DNA of 10,416 bases from Thermoplasmatota archaeon. Its GTDB lineage: Archaea > Thermoplasmatota > Thermoplasmata > Thermoplasmatales > Thermoplasmataceae. The notes beneath the pieces are model-generated. The model made no database searches. It had not been told where the DNA came from and was given only the letters and a program-made list of their open reading frames with translations. This document shows, piece by piece, positions 1 through 6,069 of this stretch. Position 1 is the first letter of the stretch, and every line of letters starts with the position of its first letter. Location: positions 1-10,416 of the forward strand of contig JAMCUD010000065.1 of the NCBI GenBank assembly GCA_023379355.1, read 5' to 3'. Position numbers and translations under genes: made by a program.

Positions 1-193
1 CCATATCCGGTATAAAGACCCAGATGGATTGTTGCAGATCAATCAGAATCTCATCCGGACCATGAGGGTATTTGTGGTAAGGACTCTCTAACTCCCGGCA
101 ATGATTGCCATCCTAAAGCCCGGAATAAAAAGAATGCCCGGGAACTGGAGGGATTAGTAAGGTTAATGTCTCATACGGGGATGACAGAAGCAG
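1..193. other. Non-coding or undetermined left edge
   Basis: No gene can be supported here. A plus-strand frame open from base 2 to a TAA ending at 91 (29 codons, containing KDPDG) could be the tail of an upstream gene. A minus-strand frame is open from about base 113 to the left edge and reads plausibly (containing YHKYPHGPDE), but it has no start codon before the edge apart from an ATG at bases 4-2. The two cannot both be real, and each is too short to assign. The stretch also contains three copies of CCCGG (94-98, 119-123, 137-141) and a 13-bp palindrome listed separately. Confidence 0.4.
97..109. promoter_or_regulatory. 13-bp perfect palindrome upstream of Lrp-like gene
   Basis: GGCAATGATTGCC is a perfect 6-1-6 inverted repeat about 85 bp upstream of the Lrp-like start codon. 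Lrp/AsnC proteins commonly bind 13-15 bp palindromes and often regulate their own genes, so an autoregulatory site is possible. The assignment is inferred from position and symmetry only; no second copy was seen in the window. Confidence 0.25.
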
Positions 194-970
194 ATGGACG
201 CATCAGATAAAAAAATTTTATATTATTTATTGAAAGATGGAAGAACACCCCAGAGAAAAATTGCATCCAATATAGGAATATCACCTCAGGCGCTTAATTA
301 CAGAATGGCAAAACTCATTGAGGACGGCATACTTAAGAGGTTTGTACTGAGGGTCCATCCAAACTTTTACGGAAAGAGGAATGGATTTGCGGCATTCATA
401 GGTGATGGAAAATATGACGGGGATGTCGTATCAAAATTTCACTGCCTTGAGAAGATAAATCTTTATGAGTTTGACGGCCAGGGGCTGGATGAGGTGGAGT
501 CAAAGATCGATAATGCAGTCAAGGTGCTGGGGGAACCCATAATGAAATATATACCTCAGCCAAGAAACTCCGGAATACACATGAGTGATCTTGACAGAAG
601 CATTCTGGAAATACTGAAAAAGGATCCGAGAATAAAACTTTCAGACATAGCACAGGAGATTGACGTACCATACATGACTGCAAAGCGGAGGCTGGATCTC
701 ATGAAGTCCAGGGGGCTTGTGTCTGTTGTTCCTCTGGTGGATCTGTCCAGGGGAGACATAGTCATTTTCTCCATATTTTCCAGAAAATTCAGCATTCTGA
801 AACCCTTACTGGAGGATTACAGCCTCTTTGTGGTTTCTGATGAGGAAAATGGTATATTTGTATGTTATTCTGACAACCTCTCAAATGCCAAGGGTGCAAT
901 AACAAGGGTGAGGGATATAGATTCTGAAGCCGAAGTAATGATAATATATGAATACGAGTTTTTTCACTGA
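194..970 (+). CDS. Lrp/AsnC-family transcriptional regulator, tandem-duplicated (two HTH units)
   Basis: A cytoplasmic DNA-binding regulator of 258 aa. Residues 3-50 form a winged helix-turn-helix typical of Lrp/AsnC, with the recognition segment near 19-40. Residues 51-122 alternate strand and helix like a reduced RAM (ligand-sensing) domain. The architecture then repeats: a second HTH at 131-180 (DLDRSILEILKKDPRIKLSD, then the recognition helix near 159-170) and a second RAM-like segment at 181-258. Classical Lrp is about 150 aa with one HTH and one RAM, so this protein looks like two fused Lrp-like units of about 129 aa. The ATG at 194 is chosen because it places the first HTH at the usual distance from the N-terminus. 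There is no strong Shine-Dalgarno. The ligand and target genes cannot be told from sequence. The next gene lies 61 bp downstream on the same strand and may have its own promoter. Confidence 0.85.
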   Translation: MDASDKKILYYLLKDGRTPQRKIASNIGISPQALNYRMAKLIEDGILKRFVLRVHPNFYGKRNGFAAFIGDGKYDGDVVSKFHCLEKINLYEFDGQGLDEVESKIDNAVKVLGEPIMKYIPQPRNSGIHMSDLDRSILEILKKDPRIKLSDIAQEIDVPYMTAKRRLDLMKSRGLVSVVPLVDLSRGDIVIFSIFSRKFSILKPLLEDYSLFVVSDEENGIFVCYSDNLSNAKGAITRVRDIDSEAEVMIIYEYEFFH

Positions 971-978
971 ACAGCCCT

Positions 979-995
979 GTAAAAAATATTTTTAC
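979..995 (+). promoter_or_regulatory. AT-rich inverted repeat, candidate promoter of FAS1 gene or terminator of regulator gene
   Basis: Seven-base arms GTAAAAA and TTTTTAC flank a 3-nt centre, just after the regulator stop codon. The core AAAAATATTT resembles an archaeal TATA box and would place a transcription start near 1012, about 20 nt before the FAS1 ATG. A T-run follows at 1000-1005, so the same stretch could end the upstream transcript. The sequence does not decide between these roles. Confidence 0.35.
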
Positions 996-1031
996 AACTC
1001 TTTTTGAAACTGGCATCAATTCTAAGTCCAG

Positions 1032-1463
1032 ATGCAAGGAAGACTGCTGGAAAATAGTGGAAAAAGCCCATCACGGAAATTCATGGAACTTATAAAACAG
1101 TCCGGGCTGGAGAGGGAGATCAGGAGGGGAATTCCCGTTACGATCTTCATTCCCAATTGCCAGGCATTTTCACTGGTCCCGGAAGAGGAGTTCGGAACTG
1201 TTTCACGTGAACCCGAGAGATTAAGGAGAATCCTGAAATACCATATAATAAGGGGAGAGGTAAGTACCTCAGACATTGCAAATCTTCTCAGTGACAGGGA
1301 ATCAGCAAAGGTTCTAACCATTGAGGGAACACCCATAATAATGAGAAAATCAGGTAAAAACGGCATAAAGATAAATGATGCAAAAATAATCCGATCTGAT
1401 ATGAAGATCCTGAATTTCAATGTTCATTTGATCGACAGGGTCCTTGTACCGGAAAAATTATGA
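1032..1463 (+). CDS. Fasciclin (FAS1) domain protein, no signal peptide
   Basis: A 143-aa protein consisting almost entirely of one FAS1 domain, a fold that usually mediates adhesion or protein-protein contacts outside the cell. The family landmarks are visible: TIFIPNCQAF at 37-46 (the FAPTNEAF-like H1 box), LKYHIIRGE at 68-76 with the conserved Tyr-His, INDAKIIRSD at 114-123, and NFNVHLIDRVLVP at 128-140, matching the H2 box that normally reads like NGVIHVIDKVLLP. The N-terminus is charged and has no hydrophobic signal or membrane anchor. An in-frame TAA lies two codons upstream of the ATG, so a missed signal peptide is excluded unless there is a sequencing error. The protein is therefore predicted to be cytoplasmic, which is unusual for the fold. 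It converges on the pyruvate oxidase-like gene with a 16-bp gap. Its function is unknown. Confidence 0.8.
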   Translation: MQGRLLENSGKSPSRKFMELIKQSGLEREIRRGIPVTIFIPNCQAFSLVPEEEFGTVSREPERLRRILKYHIIRGEVSTSDIANLLSDRESAKVLTIEGTPIIMRKSGKNGIKINDAKIIRSDMKILNFNVHLIDRVLVPEKL

Positions 1464-1479
1464 TGTGGTAGCAGGGTCA

Positions 1480-3135
1480 TCAGTCAAGTTTTTCCCTGAG
1501 AAGTGAAGTAACGTAACCCTTTATCTGTTCGAACTGAAGTTTCGGAGGCATTGGCGCTTCCTTTGAACTGACAACCACATCCACAACAGAGGGTTCGCCT
1601 TTCCTTGAAAGTGCATCTGTAACTGCCTTATCCAGTTCATCAGGTTTTTCAACACGTATTGAGTGTATTCCAATGCTCCCGGCTATCTTTGCAAAATCAA
1701 GGGGCTGAAGGTCCACACCATATTCTGGGAATCCCATGACCTCCTCCTCAAATTTTATCATTCCCAGTTTTGAGTTGTTGAAAACGAAAAGCTTCACTGG
1801 CCTGTTGTATTTTTTTATTGTGACCAGTTCCATCATGGTCATGGCGAAACTTCCATCTCCTATAAGGGCTATTACCTGTTTCTGAGATGCATATGAGGCA
1901 CCAACCGATCCAGGTATTCCTATCCCCATGCTTCCAAGCCAGGACGAATAGGTGAATCTTCTTCCTGCATTTGTTCTGAAGTTTCTCACCCCCCATACCG
2001 TAACATTGCCGGTATCAACAATTATGTCCGCATCCTTATCGGCGTGCTTTGATATTGCTGCAGCAAGCACTTCAGGTTTGATTGGAACATCCAGGGAAGT
2101 TTCTGCTTTCTCAAGTGTCTCAATCCAGGATTTCTTGGAATCCTGCAGGTCCATGTAAAATTTATCAGGTTTCTCCAGAACGTTTAACCGTTCCAGGAAC
2201 TGACCGGTATCCGATATAACCGGTATATCTGACCTCCTCCTCTTTCCAATTGAATTTGGATCTATGTCAACCTGTATGGTCTTCAGGTCTTCAGGTATGA
2301 ACTGTATATATGGGTACGATGATCCTATCATTATGAGAAGGTCAGCATGTTTCATAGCATCGTACGAAGGTCTGGTTCCAAGGAGTCCCAGGCTTCCCAT
2401 GACCTTTCTGTCAAGATCATCGACTATCCCCTTTCCATTGAGGGCATAGATTATGGGTGCACCGATTTTTTCGGAAAGTGCATCTACCGCAGGACCGCAT
2501 CCTCTTGCACCTTTTCCTATAAGAATTACGGGCTTCTTTGACCGGTTGATGGCGTCATTCACCTTTTGAAGATCAGGATTGAATTTGAGTATGGGATAGA
2601 AATCTTCTGTAATATTCTCGGGTTCATTGGACTGGAGGCGCAGTACATCCGCCGGAAGGATAAGATGCGAAACACCCTTTCTCATCAATGCCTCTCTGTG
2701 CGCCCTGAGAACAAGGGATTGTGATCTTTCAGGGCTCATTATGGTGGTGCTGTACACGGATACATCTGCAAAAAGGCTGTCAAGCTTCACCTCCTGGAAA
2801 TAGTCTGTGCCTATGAGATCTGTTTCCACCTGACCTGTCAGTGCAATAACAGAGGCATGATCCATCTTTGCGTCATAAAGTCCGTTCAGGAGATGGATTG
2901 ATCCGGGTCCGGAGGTTCCCATGCATACTGTAACCTTTCCCGTAAGTTTGGATTCAAAGGATGCTGCAAGTGCTGCCCCCTCCTCATGCCTGACCTGGAT
3001 GAACTCTATTTTATCGTCATGCCTTCTTATGGAATCCACAAGAGGGTTCAGTGAATCACCTGGAAGTCCGTATATTCTCTTAATACCAAGGTCAATCAGG
3101 GTCTCAATAATGACATCAGATACTGTTCTTGACAT
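1480..3135 (-). CDS. Thiamine-diphosphate-dependent pyruvate oxidase / pyruvate dehydrogenase (quinone)-like enzyme
   Basis: A 551-aa enzyme of the acetolactate synthase/pyruvate oxidase superfamily, expected to decarboxylate pyruvate oxidatively to acetate (PoxB type) or acetyl phosphate (Pox type) using ThDP, Mg and FAD. The N-terminal PYR domain carries the catalytic glutamate at E51 in RHEEGAALAA. The central FAD-binding domain spans about 185-345. The C-terminal PP domain has the ThDP/Mg motif GDGS at 426-429 ending in NN at 453-454. The PP domain and tail (MPPKLQFEQIKGY) resemble E. coli PoxB more closely than acetolactate synthase. The chain ends soon after this point, so the C-terminal lipid-binding peptide of PoxB is absent; a soluble enzyme or another electron acceptor is possible. 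An acetolactate synthase or other decarboxylase remains the alternative, but no regulatory subunit gene is adjacent. It is a single gene with its own promoter. Confidence 0.82.
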   Translation of the reverse strand: MSRTVSDVIIETLIDLGIKRIYGLPGDSLNPLVDSIRRHDDKIEFIQVRHEEGAALAASFESKLTGKVTVCMGTSGPGSIHLLNGLYDAKMDHASVIALTGQVETDLIGTDYFQEVKLDSLFADVSVYSTTIMSPERSQSLVLRAHREALMRKGVSHLILPADVLRLQSNEPENITEDFYPILKFNPDLQKVNDAINRSKKPVILIGKGARGCGPAVDALSEKIGAPIIYALNGKGIVDDLDRKVMGSLGLLGTRPSYDAMKHADLLIMIGSSYPYIQFIPEDLKTIQVDIDPNSIGKRRRSDIPVISDTGQFLERLNVLEKPDKFYMDLQDSKKSWIETLEKAETSLDVPIKPEVLAAAISKHADKDADIIVDTGNVTVWGVRNFRTNAGRRFTYSSWLGSMGIGIPGSVGASYASQKQVIALIGDGSFAMTMMELVTIKKYNRPVKLFVFNNSKLGMIKFEEEVMGFPEYGVDLQPLDFAKIAGSIGIHSIRVEKPDELDKAVTDALSRKGEPSVVDVVVSSKEAPMPPKLQFEQIKGYVTSLLREKLD

Positions 3136-3155
3136 GAAATCGCATCTAATTAAGA

Positions 3156-3168
3156 CTTAAAATATTTG
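3156..3168 (-). promoter_or_regulatory. TATA-like box of pyruvate oxidase-like gene
   Basis: Read on the minus strand, CAAATATTTTAAG is centred 26 nt upstream of the ATG at 3135. This is the spacing expected for a leaderless archaeal transcript starting at or next to the start codon. No Shine-Dalgarno precedes the gene, which fits. A second AT-rich box lies further upstream at 3177-3190. Confidence 0.5.
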
Positions 3169-3176
3169 CTAACTTG

Positions 3177-3190
3177 AAAATTATAAAAAA
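3177..3190. promoter_or_regulatory. AT-rich TATA-like box in divergent intergenic region
   Basis: This box reads TTATAAAAAA on the plus strand and TTTTTTATAA on the minus strand. On the plus strand it would set a start near 3210, giving the MFS gene at 3261 a leader of about 50 nt. On the minus strand it would give the oxidase a leader of about 23 nt. No clearer TATA box is seen 25 nt before 3261. The direction is unresolved. Confidence 0.4.
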
Positions 3191-3260
3191 TCAGTTCAGA
3201 TTGAGATCAGGACAGCAAAGAGGGAAGTAAAAACAATCAAGTATTACGGAACACTGTAAG

Positions 3261-4415
3261 ATGGGAATGCACAGAACAACATACGAACTCTCTATATCAA
3301 AGTCATTAAGATCGTTCATATTCACAACTCTGGCTGTATCATCCCCTTTCTATCTTTCAAGCCTGGGTTATAACAGCATTGAGATAGGGATTGCACTTTT
3401 TGTCAGTATGATATCATCAACGCTGTTCGTCTACCTTTTTCCGGCCATAAGGATAAAAAACAGAACAAGGGCATTCACGCTTGCCTCACTTCTTTCCATT
3501 TCACTTGTTCTTCTTATTTTTTATCACAGCATAATATTCTACATTGTCGCCGTCATTGTGGGAGGCATTTCCCTCAGCGGGAGGGACCTTACCGCCAATC
3601 TGGCAATTGAGCAGTATGCCATCAGCCATTATGAGGTTGACAGAAAGTCTAAAAACCATGCATTTTCAATTTACAACTTCTCATCATACGGCGTTGGGGC
3701 AGCAGCTTCTGCCAGCCTTCTACTTTACAGGGTTCCTGACTATAACCTCCTGTTCTTCATAGACTTCATAATGGCCGTTGCACAGTTCATACCTTACGTC
3801 ATGGTTAAATTTCCAGATACTGAGAAAAAGAAAATCGACGTCGTCATGGACGAGAAAACATCGGGCAATGTGAGGACAATGAAGTACCTGTTCTCCATGG
3901 ATGCACTGGGTGGAGGACTAGTGAACACTGCAATTCTTTCCCTCTGGTTCAAATATGTATACAACATAACACTGTCTGAGGCAGGCATAATCTTCCTGAT
4001 TGTGAATATTGTTACTGCCTTTTCAATACTCCTTTCATCCAAGCTCTCCAACAGGATGGGTGTGGTTAGAACAATGGTTTATACTCACCTGGTCAGCAAC
4101 GTATTCCTCATACTGATACCTGTATATCACAGCCTCATCATAAGCGAGATTTTTCTATTTCTGAGGCAGACCACAAGCCAGATGGATGTCCCGGCAAGGG
4201 ACAGCTTCACAAACACCATAATACCGGGAGAATACAGGATAAAGGCAAACTCTGTTTTCAACAGCGTCAGAACAGGTTTTCAGGTTCCCGGGCCGCTCAT
4301 ATCGTCCGTACTCATAGATGCATTGCCGGCCACAGTATTCTACTCAGCCGGGTTAATAAAAATGGGTTATGATCTCCTCTTTTTCAAAAAGTATAGAGAT
4401 TTCAGGGATGCATGA
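3261..4415 (+). CDS. Major facilitator superfamily (MFS) transporter
   Basis: A 384-aa integral membrane carrier with about 12 hydrophobic segments in two halves, split by a charged cytoplasmic loop at about 184-206 (DTEKKKIDVVMDEKTSGNVR). The first half begins with a transmembrane segment at about 16-36 followed by LGYNSIEIG, the usual loop after TM1. Residues 307-323 (SQMDVPARDSF and onward) match the DVPxRxS segment seen in a group of uncharacterised prokaryotic MFS carriers. A substrate cannot be named. The ATG at 3261 is used; an ATG two codons later (3267) is equally possible because neither has a Shine-Dalgarno. The gene is divergent from the oxidase-like gene (125-bp gap), and its TGA is directly followed by the stop codon of the convergent ABC permease, with no base between. 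Confidence 0.8.
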   Translation: MGMHRTTYELSISKSLRSFIFTTLAVSSPFYLSSLGYNSIEIGIALFVSMISSTLFVYLFPAIRIKNRTRAFTLASLLSISLVLLIFYHSIIFYIVAVIVGGISLSGRDLTANLAIEQYAISHYEVDRKSKNHAFSIYNFSSYGVGAAASASLLLYRVPDYNLLFFIDFIMAVAQFIPYVMVKFPDTEKKKIDVVMDEKTSGNVRTMKYLFSMDALGGGLVNTAILSLWFKYVYNITLSEAGIIFLIVNIVTAFSILLSSKLSNRMGVVRTMVYTHLVSNVFLILIPVYHSLIISEIFLFLRQTTSQMDVPARDSFTNTIIPGEYRIKANSVFNSVRTGFQVPGPLISSVLIDALPATVFYSAGLIKMGYDLLFFKKYRDFRDA

Positions 4416-5138
4416 CTATTTTTCCCTCCATCTGGTGAAGTATTTTGCAAGAGAGAGATATATCACAGTCTCACCCAGCAGCACAAATATCATGGTATAG
4501 AACTCTGGTGAAAGTCCGAATGTTCCCTGGAGAATTATGGCAGCCGGGGTTGCAGGGGAAATTGCCAGAACGTAAAGGATGTCTCTTGGTAGGAACGTGT
4601 ATGGGTAGAACGTTGGCGGCAGTATTGTCATTATTATGGAGAGAATACCTGTGATGCCCCACACATTCCTTATATGCTTGATGGCACCGGCTATTATGAA
4701 CGATATTGCCGATGTTGACAGAGTAAGCATGACCAGTACACCGATCATAATCAAAACTCTGATGGGGTTGAAAAGGTGGTATAGAACAGCAAGGACTGAA
4801 TACAGCGCCAGACCGGGAACTGTAAAGAGAAGGAAGCTCAGTGTTAGCCCTATCATGTAGTCTATGGATGATATGCTGGTGGCTATGAAAAGATCCTGTA
4901 TCTTGGCCTGAAGTCTGAGGAAAGCTGCGTCGGATGCACTTGTGAGGCCGTTTGATGCCACAAGGGTAACAAATCCTCCAACCACTGCGTACTGGACAAG
5001 AGTTCCGTTGGAAAGCACATATACAAGGAAAAGAAGCGTCAGTGGTGTTGTGATTGACGCTATTACATATGAAGGTCCCCTCCCTATTACACGAAAACCA
5101 TAGTACCATGCAAAGTAAAGGGAAAATTTAGGATTCAA
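4416..5138 (-). CDS. ABC-2 type transporter permease
   Basis: The membrane subunit of an ABC exporter, 240 aa, with six predicted hydrophobic segments starting at about residue 22 (PSYVIASITTPLTLLFLVYV). The late ILPPTFYPYTFLPRDILYVL stretch is typical of the ABC-2 family, in which a Pro-rich reentrant segment precedes the last helix. It pairs with the ATPase encoded immediately upstream to export a lipid, drug or polysaccharide-type substrate that cannot be identified here. The start is a TTG at 5138 overlapping the end of the ATPase gene by 11 bp. An in-frame TAA lies two codons before it, there is no in-frame ATG before the first membrane segment, and GAGGGG sits 6 nt upstream as a Shine-Dalgarno. 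This indicates translational coupling. Confidence 0.85.
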   Translation of the reverse strand: MNPKFSLYFAWYYGFRVIGRGPSYVIASITTPLTLLFLVYVLSNGTLVQYAVVGGFVTLVASNGLTSASDAAFLRLQAKIQDLFIATSISSIDYMIGLTLSFLLFTVPGLALYSVLAVLYHLFNPIRVLIMIGVLVMLTLSTSAISFIIAGAIKHIRNVWGITGILSIIMTILPPTFYPYTFLPRDILYVLAISPATPAAIILQGTFGLSPEFYTMIFVLLGETVIYLSLAKYFTRWREK

Positions 5139-5967
5139 CGCTTACCCCTCTCAGTATGAAAACATCATCCAGTGTTACCTTCTTCACCGTGCATCCCATT
5201 CGCAGGTATTCAGAAGCATCAGCCTCATCTATATACTTCACATAGGTATTGCTTATCCTTATGGATCCATCCAATGGGGTGTGGCTCTCTGCCCTGACTT
5301 TTCCACTGAATCTTGAAAGAAGTTCCTTCACTTCCCCCTTTTCAATAATAAGGCCCCCCTCAACCATGAACACTTCATGTGAAAGCTCTTCAGCCTCCTC
5401 CATATAATGCGTTGTGACTATGAGGTTGCCCTGCAGCTTCCTTATGGATGACCACACTTCCATTCTTGAAACGGGGTCAAGGCCTGTTGTGGGCTCATCA
5501 AGAAAAACTGTCTCTGCATTTGAGGCTATGGCCATTGCCACGAAAATTTTTCTCTTGGTTCCACCAGACAGCGTATCTGATGGCTTATCCTTATATTCAA
5601 GTATTCCAAGGCTGTCCAGTGCATTCATGGCCTCTCTTCTTGCATCTCTGTACTGGAACTTTCGCGCCAGAAGGTAAAGGGTGACATGTTCCATGGGGGT
5701 AAGTATACCAATGGGTGTTGCCTCCTGAGGTATGCTGCATATTTTCTTCCTTACCTCCAGAGTGTTTTTCATCACATCAAGACCATCAATGATAACCTCT
5801 CCAGAAGAAGGTTCAAGCTGTGTTGAAAGTATCCTCATAAGGGTTGTCTTTCCTGCCCCGTTTCTCCCTATAACGGAAGTGATGCGTTTTCCGATTTCAG
5901 CATTAATGCCTTTAAGGGCTTCTGTGCCATCGCTGTATACCTTTCTGACATTGTTTATCTGAATCAT
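5128..5967 (-). CDS. ABC transporter ATP-binding protein (DrrA/CcmA-like)
   Basis: The 279-aa ATPase subunit of the exporter completed by the downstream permease. All nucleotide-binding motifs are intact: Walker A GRNGAGKT at 34-41, Q-loop Gln81, signature LSGGTKRK at 133-140, Walker B VFLDE at 154-158, D-loop GLDP at 162-165, and H-loop His187. The C-terminal part ends with LDDVFILRGVS, like the LEDVFL ending of drug and polysaccharide exporter ATPases (DrrA group). The frame is open back to an ATG at 6036, but the ATG at 5967 is preferred because the domain begins exactly there (MIQINNVRKVY) and the 23 extra residues have no family counterpart. A TATA-like box at 6007-6016 would give a leader of about 20 nt to this start. 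The permease follows with an 11-bp overlap. Confidence 0.88.
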   Translation of the reverse strand: MIQINNVRKVYSDGTEALKGINAEIGKRITSVIGRNGAGKTTLMRILSTQLEPSSGEVIIDGLDVMKNTLEVRKKICSIPQEATPIGILTPMEHVTLYLLARKFQYRDARREAMNALDSLGILEYKDKPSDTLSGGTKRKIFVAMAIASNAETVFLDEPTTGLDPVSRMEVWSSIRKLQGNLIVTTHYMEEAEELSHEVFMVEGGLIIEKGEVKELLSRFSGKVRAESHTPLDGSIRISNTYVKYIDEADASEYLRMGCTVKKVTLDDVFILRGVSVES

Positions 5968-6006
5968 GTGAACTCTTTTCCCATGAAATTCAACCTTATT
6001 CACAGT

Positions 6007-6016
6007 ACATATATGA
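6007..6016 (-). promoter_or_regulatory. TATA-like box of ABC exporter operon
   Basis: Read on the minus strand, TCATATATGT is centred about 45 nt before the ATPase ATG at 5967. A start near 5986 and a short leader would follow. It lies in the 102-bp gap after the DHA2 efflux gene, so the ABC genes can be transcribed independently, although read-through from upstream is not excluded. Confidence 0.4.
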
Positions 6017-6069
6017 ATAATCCATTTCAAATTCAATTAAGCATGAATTTGCAGTTTCCAGGTATGAAA

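Noticed and set aside
2..91. Tail of a plus-strand gene at the left edge (KDPDG resembles the end of VOC/glyoxalase domains)
   Set aside because: Only 29 codons are visible, the resemblance rests on a few residues, and a minus-strand frame in the same stretch looks equally coding.
166..210. 14-codon ATG frame overlapping the start of the Lrp-like gene
   Set aside because: It is very short, it has no well-spaced Shine-Dalgarno, and it overlaps the better-supported start at 194 in another frame.
4471..5109. Long minus-strand frame (212 aa) inside the ABC permease gene
   Set aside because: It is a shadow frame with Cys/His/Arg-rich, low-complexity composition and no domain; the overlapping permease frame has clear membrane segments and operon context.
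5968..6036. N-terminal extension of the ABC ATPase to an ATG at 6036
   Set aside because: The 23 extra residues have no counterpart in the family, the ABC domain begins exactly at the ATG at 5967, and the TATA-like box at 6007-6016 lies inside the extension.
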